A stretch of 64,000 nucleotides of DNA from an uncultured Opitutales bacterium (GTDB lineage: Bacteria; Verrucomicrobiota; Verrucomicrobiia; Opitutales; Intestinicryptomonadaceae): NCBI GenBank assembly GCA_944389885.1, contig CALXNZ010000010.1, forward strand, positions 1 through 64,000. Direction: 5' to 3'. Below are positions 27,045 to 36,500 of this stretch, in pieces. Each line of letters begins with the position of its first letter. The stretch's first letter is position 1. The notes under the pieces are model-generated. The model was given only the letters and a program-made list of their open reading frames with translations, was not told the DNA's origin and did not search any database. The position numbers and the translations under genes were made by a program.

Positions 27045-27173
27045 TTATATTGCACCAGCAGCTCCTGCAGGAATTCCTACAAAAACTGACATGAGAAATG
27101 CTGCAGCAATAAAGAAAAGAAATAATAGTAATATTATGAATATAATAGAATTTATAAAATTACACTTATTCAT
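27045..27173 (-). CDS. Tiny hydrophobic membrane protein, 42 residues
   Basis: ATG at 27173 has a strong binding site, AGAGGAG, seven bases upstream. The product begins MNKCNFINSI and has one very hydrophobic helix (IIFIILLLFLFFIAAAFLM) and a Gly/Ala-rich end (GIPAGAAGAI), stop at 27045. It is a single-span small membrane protein of the kind missed by length filters. The neighbouring exported gene on the same strand lies downstream. No function can be assigned. Confidence 0.6.
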   Translation of the reverse strand: MNKCNFINSIIFIILLLFLFFIAAAFLMSVFVGIPAGAAGAI

Positions 27174-27294
27174 AGAAAATCTCCTCTAATAAACATCTCT
27201 TTCCTCTGTTCTAAGTATCAGGGATATTTGGAATATTGCAATCTTTATTGCTGTATATTATCTCTAATTATGCGCTTATCAAGTACAGATGTTT

Positions 27295-28056
27295 TTATTT
27301 AGTTTGTATTTTGTTTTTTGTTAAATTGCTTTTAATTATATTGTACGCCTGCGCATAAATTTTTTCCCCCAAACGGGTGCGCAACTTGGATTTAACATTA
27401 TCTAAACCATTAAGGATATTAGTTGCATCGGAAATGTCAGTTTTCTTTGGGCATAAGACAGACGCCACTATTGCGATATCTTCTATAAGCGAAATATCTT
27501 CTTTAATTAAGGCAGTTGGGAAATTAAAAAGTCTTTCATTCCACTGAAGGCAAACGCCATTAGTATATTGTGGAGTTGGGATCGAGAATAAAGTCTCTTC
27601 GTTTATAAACTTAAATTCTTTTAATGAGTTTAATTGCTTTTCAGTTAATATATCTTTCCTCCCTAAAATCTTTCCATTTTTATATTGTGACTCTATAATT
27701 ATCAACCATTTAGTATCGCGCAATAATGCCAGAGTATTATTCGATAGATTTGGAGGTTCTTTTTCAATAAAAATAATCGTGTCGTTTGAACCGCAAAATG
27801 ACGCTAATACGCTACTTCTCAATAAAGGGAAAGATTCGGAGTTAAATTTTTCAATATTTGGCGACTTTATATAATTATACTTAGAAAAAGGCACATCATT
27901 AGAAGATTTATATGAATCGATGGAAACGCAAACTATATGTTTGCCAGGTTCCAATCCCAACAAAACCCGTGCAAAGTTGATGCAAAGCGCATCTTCCGTA
28001 TTTGCGTAAATATTGAGTGAAATAAAAAGACAAAATATGAGTATAACGATTTTCAT
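27295..28056 (-). CDS. Exported protein of unknown function
   Basis: A 253-residue AT-rich gene. The first 18 residues form a signal peptide (IVILIFCLFISLNIYA), and four Cys residues (CINFA, CVSID, FCGSND, CLQW) remain in the mature part. The middle looks like an alternating alpha/beta domain; there is a Lys-rich end. I recognise no family. It follows the acyltransferase gene on the same strand after 41 bases, so they are probably co-transcribed. Confidence 0.6.
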   Translation of the reverse strand: MKIVILIFCLFISLNIYANTEDALCINFARVLLGLEPGKHIVCVSIDSYKSSNDVPFSKYNYIKSPNIEKFNSESFPLLRSSVLASFCGSNDTIIFIEKEPPNLSNNTLALLRDTKWLIIIESQYKNGKILGRKDILTEKQLNSLKEFKFINEETLFSIPTPQYTNGVCLQWNERLFNFPTALIKEDISLIEDIAIVASVLCPKKTDISDATNILNGLDNVKSKLRTRLGEKIYAQAYNIIKSNLTKNKIQTK

Positions 28057-28097
28057 ATTTTATTTATAAATAGATAAAACTTCGGCTCTGGGTAAAG

Positions 28098-29159
28098 TCA
28101 GCTTGGTTGTTTGTTAGGCGCAGTCGTGGTACGGCGAAATATTTTATGTCTGATGGTTTCTATAATATAACCGAGTAATGCGCCGCTTAATATGATATAT
28201 ATAAACGACAGAAGTAGCAGTATAATCTCAATAGGTAATTGATACGGAATATCCGCCGCGTGTAGTTTCATGAATATAAGTCTGAGCGGATAAAAGGGGA
28301 TAATTTGATATAGGTATATGGGATAGCCTTCTTTCGCATATATATCGACAATCTTCTTTATAAATCTGTTTCTGCATAATGAGACACAAACTTTTGAAAT
28401 GTAGCCGCCGAAAATCAATAGAAAGAATACATTATACGAAAAGAATAACAATGACGGCGGAAATTTATTAATTTGCATATCGAAGTCATAATTGCAGAAA
28501 AATAAGAGACATATAATTATTATAAGCGATATAGATGAATAAATGAATTTATCTTTTATTGAAATGACGGAAAGTATTTGCTTATGGCAAATGCCTGCAA
28601 GAAAGAAAAATCCATAGCAGAAAATATAATATAAATGATTTGAAAGGCCGTAGTATCGCGTGAAAAATAATACAAATATAGTAACAAAGAAAGAAAGCTT
28701 TAGGTGGTTTCTAAGGCGATAAAATATCGGCGCTAATAATGATATCATCAAATAGGTTTTAACGAACCAAATTGCGCTTGACGCGGGCGAAGATAAAAGA
28801 AAAGAATTTATCCAATATTTTTTAGTATAAACTTGAGAAACGTATTCAATGGAAGTAAAAAATGACAACACAATAAGCAGCAAGCTTATCAGGATTATGA
28901 ATATGTAATATGGCGTCAATATCCTGTTCAGCCTACTCGCAATATGTTTTAAATATGTTTTTTTAGCAGAAATTGAATAGGCCCAGCCAGAAACATAGAA
29001 TACGATGGGCATTTCTATCAAAAACAATCCTTTTATGTATGGCGCGATAAACTCAATTCTCAACCAATAAATTAAATGGACTACAGAGAGTATATATATC
29101 ATAAAAAAACCTCTGTAAATATCTAATTTCTCGTCTCTTAATTGATTTTCTCGCCTCAT
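28098..29159 (-). CDS. Acyltransferase family 3 membrane protein
   Basis: A 353-residue, roughly ten-helix protein. The start RDEKLDIYRGFFMIYIL-VVH and MPIVFYVSGWAYS match the N-terminal pattern of acyltransferase-3 (OafA/WecH) proteins, which transfer acetyl or other acyl groups to surface polysaccharide. RLNRILTPYYIF is the usual Arg-rich cytoplasmic turn. The codon use is far more AT-rich than the catabolic operons to the left, so the gene may have been acquired. Lipid or polysaccharide targets cannot be told. Confidence 0.72.
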   Translation of the reverse strand: MRRENQLRDEKLDIYRGFFMIYILSVVHLIYWLRIEFIAPYIKGLFLIEMPIVFYVSGWAYSISAKKTYLKHIASRLNRILTPYYIFIILISLLLIVLSFFTSIEYVSQVYTKKYWINSFLLSSPASSAIWFVKTYLMISLLAPIFYRLRNHLKLSFFVTIFVLFFTRYYGLSNHLYYIFCYGFFFLAGICHKQILSVISIKDKFIYSSISLIIIICLLFFCNYDFDMQINKFPPSLLFFSYNVFFLLIFGGYISKVCVSLCRNRFIKKIVDIYAKEGYPIYLYQIIPFYPLRLIFMKLHAADIPYQLPIEIILLLLSFIYIILSGALLGYIIETIRHKIFRRTTTAPNKQPS

Positions 29160-29440
29160 GGAATTTCAATGCAATTTTCTGAAGTTAATTATCTATATGC
29201 CGTATGCCATATTTATAAAACTTAAGCTAAAAATATTATACAAAAAACTTCAATAGAAATATCTAATTTATATTAAAATAAAGGAATTAAAAGAATATAT
29301 TTAAAAGTATGAATAGAATATGAAAACCTAAGAAAATGCGCTATGAAAATCCACTATCCTTTATTGGATGATTATTGGAATATAATCACAAAAATGCAAG
29401 GAGAACTCTTGGATTGTAGATTAGTAGATATAGCACGCTA

Positions 29441-29832
29441 CTAAAAGGCCTTGGCCCTTTTATTGCAGTAATTTTTTATGTCCTGATATCCTTTTGAAAG
29501 GCTTTCGCATTTCTCGCTAAAAACGTCGTCAACATTTAGAGACTTTAATTTCATAGCTTCAGCCGCCGCGAGCATTTCCAGCTTGCCGAGCAGAGTCTTT
29601 TTTGCTCCGTTGATTCTATTCAAGGCATTTCTATTATTGGAGAGCCTTTTTGCATCCTCTGCGGCAGTTTCGTAGCTCGTAGCGATTCTCGCCAATTCTG
29701 GGTATTCCGCAGACGATGGATACTTCAAGTCCATTATGAAATTGACTATGTATTCGAGTTTTTTTCAGAGCTATTAAGGGCCTCCATAGTATCGACCACG
29801 GTTTCATATGAAATTTCCCTCTTGTTATTCAT
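29441..29832 (-). CDS. Unknown helical protein with -1 slippery heptamer
   Basis: ATG at 29832 opens a 28-codon frame that ends in TAG at 29746. At codons 23-25 the zero-frame reads GAA AAA AAC, i.e. the heptamer A AAA AAC (29764-29758). A -1 slip there continues as CTC GAA TAC and joins exactly to the 97-residue frame ending at 29441, giving one 130-residue, mostly helical protein with no signal peptide. Without the slip only a 28-residue product results. It may be programmed frameshifting, a poly-A length variant, or an error of one missing A. It follows the protease gene by 30 bases. Confidence 0.6.
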
Positions 29833-29862
29833 GGTATCCAATCTATATGCAAAGAACCTAAT

Positions 29863-30603
29863 TTAGAAATCTTTAGCATTGGACTTATTGGTAATTCTTG
29901 ATGAGAGATCGTCATCTATGGTCATTATATATGAAACTACCCCTATGACTTTACCGCTTTCCTTATGTATCATTGGGCTGCCGCTATTGCCTTTATAAAA
30001 ATTGCAGTCGGTTTCGATTAGCTTTGGCCCGACCGCGAGCAGCGTACCTTCTATGTCGCGCATTACGTTTCCGCCCTGGCTATTGCCGCATACTACAATA
30101 TCGTCGTTTAACTTAGTATCCGAGATTACATCGTCCGAAATATTTAAGGGGACGACTCCGTCCGGAATTGAATCCAACTCCGCAAGAAACAAATCAAAGC
30201 CTTTCTCGAGAAAACATGTGCGCGGAAGATGGATTTCTTTCCCGTCGAGAGTTGTTATCCTGGCATTTTTCATCTCACCGAGTACATGCAGGTTTGAGAC
30301 CAAATAAGTCTTTCCTCCGATTTTCCCCAAAAAAGCCGTTGCAGCCCCTCCGCTGTTGTTAACCATTAAAACCGCGTTTAGATTCATTGGCTTTGAATCT
30401 TCATTTTTATTGGAGAACTTAGGGTTTGAAAATACGCCTTGAGATTGGAGCAACCTAAGCTCTTTATTCCACTGCTTAATATCTTCCTCTGCATATCTTA
30501 TGCGCTGCTTGAGATAGTTTTTTCGTTCTCTTACAGAGGACTGAGCACAAAGCCCCATTATGGGAATAAAAATAGCCAACAAAAGTATAAACAGTTTTTG
30601 CAT
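29863..30603 (-). CDS. Exported trypsin-like serine protease
   Basis: A 246-residue protein with a signal peptide (LFILLLAIFIPIMGLCA), then an N-terminal helical coil of about 35 residues (ERKNYLKQRIRYAEEDIKQW), then an S1-type chymotrypsin fold. The triad is visible as His in LVSNLHVL, Asp in KGFDLFLAEL and Ser in YKGNSGSPMI. This is shorter than HtrA/DegP because no PDZ domain follows. The ATG at 30603 is preferred to the TTG at 30615. The 30-base gap suggests coexpression with the frameshifting gene downstream, which could be its partner. Confidence 0.75.
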   Translation of the reverse strand: MQKLFILLLAIFIPIMGLCAQSSVRERKNYLKQRIRYAEEDIKQWNKELRLLQSQGVFSNPKFSNKNEDSKPMNLNAVLMVNNSGGAATAFLGKIGGKTYLVSNLHVLGEMKNARITTLDGKEIHLPRTCFLEKGFDLFLAELDSIPDGVVPLNISDDVISDTKLNDDIVVCGNSQGGNVMRDIEGTLLAVGPKLIETDCNFYKGNSGSPMIHKESGKVIGVVSYIMTIDDDLSSRITNKSNAKDF

Positions 30604-30679
30604 ATATATATTCAATGACTATTACATGGAATCATGTGTATCTTTAGGTTGGCAGTTGATTTTGTAAAGGATTAAAAGT

Positions 30680-30832
30680 ATGTTATGGGTGAGAATCTTC
30701 CCGTTGGATATTACAACTTCCTGGCAATGCGACAGCTTTAAATACGCTAAAACCTCTTGGAAAGTGGATCTTTTTTTGATAGAGCAAGGAAAGCTTATTC
30801 CTAAAAAAGAAGCTATACCAAAAATAATATAG
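30680..30832 (+). CDS. Possible 50-residue protein
   Basis: A short plus-strand frame starting at ATG 30680 with AAAGGATTAAAAGT upstream and ending at TAG 30832, followed directly by the hairpin at 30829-30861. The product (SFKYAKTSWKVDLFLIEQGK and on) looks like normal protein with no signal or helix. It may be a small gene with its own terminator or the end of a lost one. Confidence 0.35.
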   Translation: MLWVRIFPLDITTSWQCDSFKYAKTSWKVDLFLIEQGKLIPKKEAIPKII

Positions 30833-30861
30833 GCAAGAGTTATATGATAACTATTGCCTAT
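30829..30861. terminator. Strong hairpin between converging genes
   Basis: ATAGGCAAGAGTTAT and ATAACTATTGCCTAT pair along 15 bases (one mismatch) with a three-base loop. It lies just after the small plus-strand frame and 22 bases past the stop of the minus-strand PEP-CTERM gene, so it can act on both strands. No long T run on the plus side. Confidence 0.5.
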
Positions 30862-30882
30862 GTTTATACTTTAAAGATTGAA

Positions 30883-32280
30883 TTACTTCCTTCGGCGATA
30901 TAGTAAAAATCCCAGGGAAATTAATCCGCTAATCGCGGCATAATCAGCCGCCTCAGGAATTATATTCATGGTCAATGTACCATCGGACATCACGAACAAA
31001 TCTTGCAAATGTCCGGCCCCATCGGAGGCTTTGATATAAGTTAAAACACCGTTTTCGTCTTTGGATAATAAATCTATATCAGCTGTGAATCTTACAAGCC
31101 CTTCTTCAAAATCTTCAATAAAAAGCATAAAATCATCAGTTTCAATGTACTTAGAAAAGCTAAAGAAATTGCCGTTGAGTTCAATTATTCCAATAGCGGC
31201 GTCGCCAGTAGATTTAATTTCGCCCGCGTTAAGCTGCATTACGCTGTTTATCGTAAACTTTCCACCATCTCCGTTAAAAGTAATCGAATTGATATTTGTG
31301 TCGGCTCCGCTGAGTATAACTTTTGCATTTTTGTCTATAATTACACTTTCAAGAGTCAAATTTTGTTCGACTAACAAATTGATGCTTGAAGAATCATTTG
31401 CTATTAAACTGCCGCCAGATACATTCTGAGTGGCATTAGACATGTTTAACGTGATATCGGAAGTGTCGCTGGTTGTTATTTTTTTACCTGCAAAATTGTT
31501 TATTTCCTCTTTTGTTGTGATGTTTGCAGTAGCATTGCCTTCAAGATTTATATTTGGGAGAAAAGCGCTATATACGTTGCCAGAACTCGTTTCTTCTATT
31601 GTTGAATAATTGGATATAACCAGAGATGTTTTTGGATCAGAATCCGTTAAAGGGTCACCCCAAACTACATTAGTAAGAGAAGTTCCAGCTCCGGCCGCCT
31701 TTCCGATTATATTTATATCAGAATTGATATCGTAATGAGCAACATTGTTTAAACTTACAGATACTCCACCATAAACTGAAATCCCGCCTTTCATAATTGC
31801 AAAATTACCTACAAGTTCACTCGCATCATAGCTTGCCTGTTCCAATGTTCCTGAAGATGAAAAAACTGAACCGAATACAGCTCCCGGAACAGATGAGTTA
31901 TCACCAAATATCATAAAAATTCCATCACCTTGGAGTGTGATAGAGGTTGGTCCAATTTTATTATCGGTACCATTGGCGTAATTGCGAAATGTTGGAAGAA
32001 ATTGTACGGAATAAATAGGGAAAACACCTTGCTCGTCTTTAATAAAATCTACCGTGAAGCTATTGATATTGCTTCCGTCGAAATAAAACCGCTTATTGGT
32101 TAACGCTTCATCGATTGTAAGTGTTAAATTTGGCGCCACAACCGCAATATATGAGTCAGTTCCATTATTTATTACACTGGCAGAAGTATCGCCTCTCATT
32201 ATGTATGAAGTTTGCCCAATAAGCGTACTGCCAAACACTAACGAATACATAGCACTTAAAATCAAACATTTCTTTTCCAT
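30883..32280 (-). CDS. Exported protein with PEP-CTERM-like anchor
   Basis: A 465-residue protein with a signal peptide (ILSAMYSLVFGSTLIG), a Thr/Ser/Asn-rich beta-solenoid-like body with repeated NI-L-G-A patterns, and a C-terminal IPEAADYAAISGLISLGFLL plus Arg/Lys tail. That tripartite end (PEA variant of the PEP motif, one helix, basic end) is the sorting signal processed by exosortase in many Verrucomicrobiota. GGAGG seven bases upstream sets the start. It is probably a surface or matrix protein; ligand unknown. A broken relative is at 56864-58662. Confidence 0.78.
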   Translation of the reverse strand: MEKKCLILSAMYSLVFGSTLIGQTSYIMRGDTSASVINNGTDSYIAVVAPNLTLTIDEALTNKRFYFDGSNINSFTVDFIKDEQGVFPIYSVQFLPTFRNYANGTDNKIGPTSITLQGDGIFMIFGDNSSVPGAVFGSVFSSSGTLEQASYDASELVGNFAIMKGGISVYGGVSVSLNNVAHYDINSDINIIGKAAGAGTSLTNVVWGDPLTDSDPKTSLVISNYSTIEETSSGNVYSAFLPNINLEGNATANITTKEEINNFAGKKITTSDTSDITLNMSNATQNVSGGSLIANDSSSINLLVEQNLTLESVIIDKNAKVILSGADTNINSITFNGDGGKFTINSVMQLNAGEIKSTGDAAIGIIELNGNFFSFSKYIETDDFMLFIEDFEEGLVRFTADIDLLSKDENGVLTYIKASDGAGHLQDLFVMSDGTLTMNIIPEAADYAAISGLISLGFLLYRRRK

Positions 32281-32420
32281 TTTGCCTCCTATTCTATTGT
32301 TGCGAATTTATGTTAATATAAATTTTATATTTTGTAAACAATGTCCAAAACCTGAAAGATGTCCGAAATTACTACATGAAACCGCTTTATATTTATTTAT
32401 ATTCTTAAATTTCCGGTTTT

Positions 32421-33566
32421 TTATCTGACGCTATAAAACTTCCATATACATTTTTCCTTAAAAACTTTGTTAGGGCGCAGAATGGTATTTGGGAAATTCT
32501 TTTGGTTTGGAGAATTGCAAAAATGTTGCGGTTCAATAACAATGGCAGAACGTCGTTGATAAGCTTTTCCGGACTTCCCTATATCGGTACCGTCTAAAAC
32601 ATTCCCAGTATGCAATAGTAAACCCGGCTGTGTCGTATAAACTTCGAGCGCCCTGCCCGTCTCTGGTTCTACAACTCTAATGGCAAACTCCAGCTCCTTC
32701 TCGCTTTCCCGATTCAATACATAATTATGGCTATAGCCTTTATTGTATTTTAACTGCGTACAATCCGAATCTACGCGCTCTCCGATCGTATGGGGCTGCC
32801 TAAAATCAAATGGTGTATTCTCCACCGGAAGAATCTCTCCCGTAGGTATAAAATTTTTCTTGTGGGGAGTGAATTTGTCGGCGTTTATAGTTAAAATGTT
32901 ATCGTGTACAGTGCCGTTGCCCTCCCCTTTCAAATTCCAATAAATATGATTGGACAAATTTATAGGGGTAGGCTTGTCGGTCGTCGCCTTATAAAGGAAT
33001 ACGATTTCATTATTATTTGTGAGCGTGACAGTGAGCGTCACTTCCAAATTGCCCGGAAATCCGTTATCGCCGTCGGGGGAGATATGGGAAAACTCAACGC
33101 TCGATGAATCGCTTGAGGTATAAGTTTTAGATTTCCAGACTTGCCTGTCAAAAGCATTTTTCCCTCCGTGCAAGGTGGTATTGTGGTTGGGCTCGTTAAT
33201 GGTGGTTCTATATTCCTTTCCGTCTAAAACAAATCGGCCGCCTTCAATTCTTGCGTTGAAACGCCCGAGTGTCGCGCCATAATACCTGTCTTGAGATTCA
33301 TACTCTTTCAGGGTATTAAATCCCAGGACTACATCTTTAAATACGCCATTTCTATCCGGAACTATTACAGAAAGCATTGTCGCCCCGTAATCGGTCATTT
33401 TTATCTTCATTCCAGAAGAATTTTCCAGGGTGATTACGTTTGTATCGATTCCGTCCGATGTTTTTCCAAAAAAATCCTTTGACACAGTTTGGGCAGACAC
33501 TGTTGTCATCTGGTAGACTAGCGCGCATAATAGCGCGCTAATTTTTATAAAATTATCCATATCCAT
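32421..33566 (-). CDS. galM: Aldose 1-epimerase (mutarotase), exported
   Basis: A 381-residue mutarotase with an N-terminal signal (ISALLCALVYQMTTVSA). Family blocks are TDYGATMLSVIVPDRNG, YYGATLGRFNARI, TLHGG, NLSNHIYWNL (His) and TTQPGLLLHTGN. It interconverts alpha and beta anomers of aldoses such as galactose, glucose or xylose, here apparently outside the cytoplasm. The start at 33566 lies two bases after the stop of the DUF5107-TPR gene, so the two form one transcription unit. A start at 33560 is also possible. Confidence 0.85.
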   Translation of the reverse strand: MDMDNFIKISALLCALVYQMTTVSAQTVSKDFFGKTSDGIDTNVITLENSSGMKIKMTDYGATMLSVIVPDRNGVFKDVVLGFNTLKEYESQDRYYGATLGRFNARIEGGRFVLDGKEYRTTINEPNHNTTLHGGKNAFDRQVWKSKTYTSSDSSSVEFSHISPDGDNGFPGNLEVTLTVTLTNNNEIVFLYKATTDKPTPINLSNHIYWNLKGEGNGTVHDNILTINADKFTPHKKNFIPTGEILPVENTPFDFRQPHTIGERVDSDCTQLKYNKGYSHNYVLNRESEKELEFAIRVVEPETGRALEVYTTQPGLLLHTGNVLDGTDIGKSGKAYQRRSAIVIEPQHFCNSPNQKNFPNTILRPNKVFKEKCIWKFYSVR

Positions 33567-33568
33567 TC

Positions 33569-36500
33569 TTATTTTATAGATTTTAACATCACATTGGACC
33601 AAAGGTAATTGGGATTTAATTCTACAGATTTAACAAAAGAAGCTTTTGCTTCTTCTCTATTGCCGAGTCCCGCTTGTCCAAGTCCCATAGTATAATAGGC
33701 GCATGAATTTATGAACTCGACAGTATTGCCGGTAGTGCCTTCAGATCCGTAAAAATTAATGTGCCTTTTTACGATTCCATTCTTTCCCTCTTCGACAAGA
33801 TCATTAAAGATTGCCTTTGCCTCATCGGATTTTCCCAATTTCTCCAATGCGAGCGCCCGCCAGTAGCGATAATTTGTTTTCTTGGTATTTACTTCAGCTG
33901 CTTTTTTATAGTTGGCCTCAGCCGAGGATTTATCTTTGGATCGTTCGCATATACTGGCCAAAGTATAATATATTTGGGCGTCGCGCGGATTGCGTGTATC
34001 GTAATAGAAAACCTGGTGGTTTTCCGGATATGTAAAGGCTTGCTTGCACAGGGCCTTCGCCTCCGAAAAATCGCCTTTGGCGGCTTTCGATTCCGCCGCC
34101 ATCAATAATGCATCGACAAACACATCGTGGAAGTTTGCAACCCCTTCGCGGGTTGGGAAATAACATTCTTTTAGAAGTTTTAATACATAGTCGTAATCTC
34201 CCACAAATGTGCCAGTGACGACTTCAGCAGCAAGGGGATAATATCGCTTCACGCAAGTATCGTGCAGTTTCTTCAGCCTGTTGTATCTGCTTTCTACGGA
34301 ATCGTTGTTTGCCTCCGCGACTTGATCTATCTCTTCCAAGAATAAGGCCTGGTCAGGAGCAAGCTCTACGGCGCGCGAATAATATTTCATCGACTTTGAA
34401 TAGTCTCTAAAATATTTCCAATACGCCCATCCAATATTGCGGTGCGCATAAGCGAATTTGCCGTCTAATTCAATGCATTTTTCCCACTCCGCTACAGCTT
34501 TTTCCGGTTGTTTGTCATAATAGAGGTTTCCGAGGTAATAGTAAATCTTAGCTTCGTTTGGGAAATATTCTTTAGCTTTTTTCAGGACCGCAACAGTCTC
34601 CAACCTGAAAGGATTGCAATAATCCATAGGTTCGGAAAGCGCTTTTTGATAAAATTCCTTGGCGGATTCTTTGTTTCCTTTACAATCTGCCAAATAAGCA
34701 AGCCACATCTTTACTATCGGCGAGGGCTTTCGCTTTTCTATATCGCTCAGTAATTTTACGCATTCATCTTCAAAGCTGTTATGCAAATATTTCAGGGCTA
34801 ACTCCAAATAGGATTGAACTTCATCGCGCATGAAAATTGGGAAAAAAGTCCCGCCTTCAATAAGCGATTTTTCGTATAATGCGTAAGAGTTGAGAGGATC
34901 AACTTCCAATACGGATTCGATACATTCCAGTGCGGACTTTTTATCCCCCGTAAGCCTGTATATGGTTGTTTTTAAGTTTAAGGCGTCGAGATTCCCGTTA
35001 TTTCTGAAAATAGCTTCGTTCAAACGCTCTAAAGCGTTTTCGTAATCTTTTTGCGCGGCGTAAATCTGGGCGAGTTGATAGTTCGCCGCCGAATTATACT
35101 CATAATTCCAAACTGCCTTATACAGCATTTCTATCGCATCTTCGGTCTTGCCTTCCGCCTTTAAAATCAAGCCGAGATTATAAATCGCCTCACAGTCTTT
35201 GGGATTGGTATAATCTTTTCTCTGGCGTTCATAAGCGGTTCTAAAGTATTTTTCAGCCTTTTGATTGTCTCCGCGTTTGCGCCAAATGGTGCCCATCATA
35301 ATATTTGCGCGCACATTTCCCGAATCTCGCCTTAAGACTTCTTCAAAGTAATCTTCCGGTTTGATGAACGGATTGAAGAACTGGTAATTGCGCATGCCAA
35401 CCAACAGACATTCTTCAATGTTCTTAATCTCGGACGGCGGCAATGGAGGCGCTACAATTTCAGGCAACGGTTTTGACGCGTCGTTTTTGATGGGAGTATA
35501 TGAAAGCAGCTCCTTGCCGTCATTACGGATAAGTTTCATTGTCAAATCCGTATCCTTAAATTCTCCGCTTATCGCCGCATATTCAGAAAAGGGCTTTTCC
35601 GGAGATATATCTACGCTCTTGTCAAAAATAGTTTCGCCGTTTTTCAATAATAAAACCCTTGCCTGCGGCAAATATTCGGTTGCATTTGCCGCTACGCGCA
35701 CCTTGCCGTCTTTTTGCACGTCCAAGTTTATGGCGGCTACCTTAGACGCTTTTTTTGCCCCGCCTATGTTTCTAATTCCATACCAATATTGGGAAAATTT
35801 TTTTACTTCGTAAGGATACAGCCAAGAATAGTCCGGTTGATTGTCGGAATAGGCGCCTGTCATGAGTTCTATATAATGCCCGGCATTTTCTGTCAGTATT
35901 TTTGTGGGCCACCCGGAGTTATACCCCCATGACCAGAATTTACCGCCCTTTACTATATTGTGATTGCCTACAAGCATTGTGCCGGCATCTTTGCCATGGT
36001 CGTATCCCGCAATAAAATCGTCTTTTAAATCGTGGACAAATATAGAAACCCCATACGGATTGTTTTTCCACCATGAAGCATCGACGCCATTGGCGTATTC
36101 CTCAATTCCGTTATACGGCTCTTTTGTTATCGGCCAATGGCAAAAGCTGGATTTGCAATGGAAAGTTCCAAACTCGGTTGTAGGCGGAAATATTATTTGA
36201 TAATTTTCATTCGCCGCGGTTGAAACATTGGACCAATATAACATAGTGTTTACATTCTCGGTCTGATTGCTCAGGCGGCCGCTTATCTCTATGTAAGATT
36301 TATCGGGATGCAAAGTGATGCCTATCGCCCAAGACATGCGGTGCCGCCATTCCGTTTCGCCCAGCCATATTGTCATGCTGCCGTCGGTATTGGACTCTAT
36401 CTTATAATTGCATGGCGCATGGGAGGTTGCCCTGTGATGGTGGAATACATTCCACTCCACCCCGCCAGAAATCCAAGCGCCGGTCATACCCACATTTGCC

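Noticed and set aside
26830-27189. 119-codon plus-strand frame
   Set aside because: The opposite strand holds a small membrane protein with a strong binding site; the plus frame has no features.
29343-29444. 33-codon plus-strand frame
   Set aside because: No binding site, too short to support.
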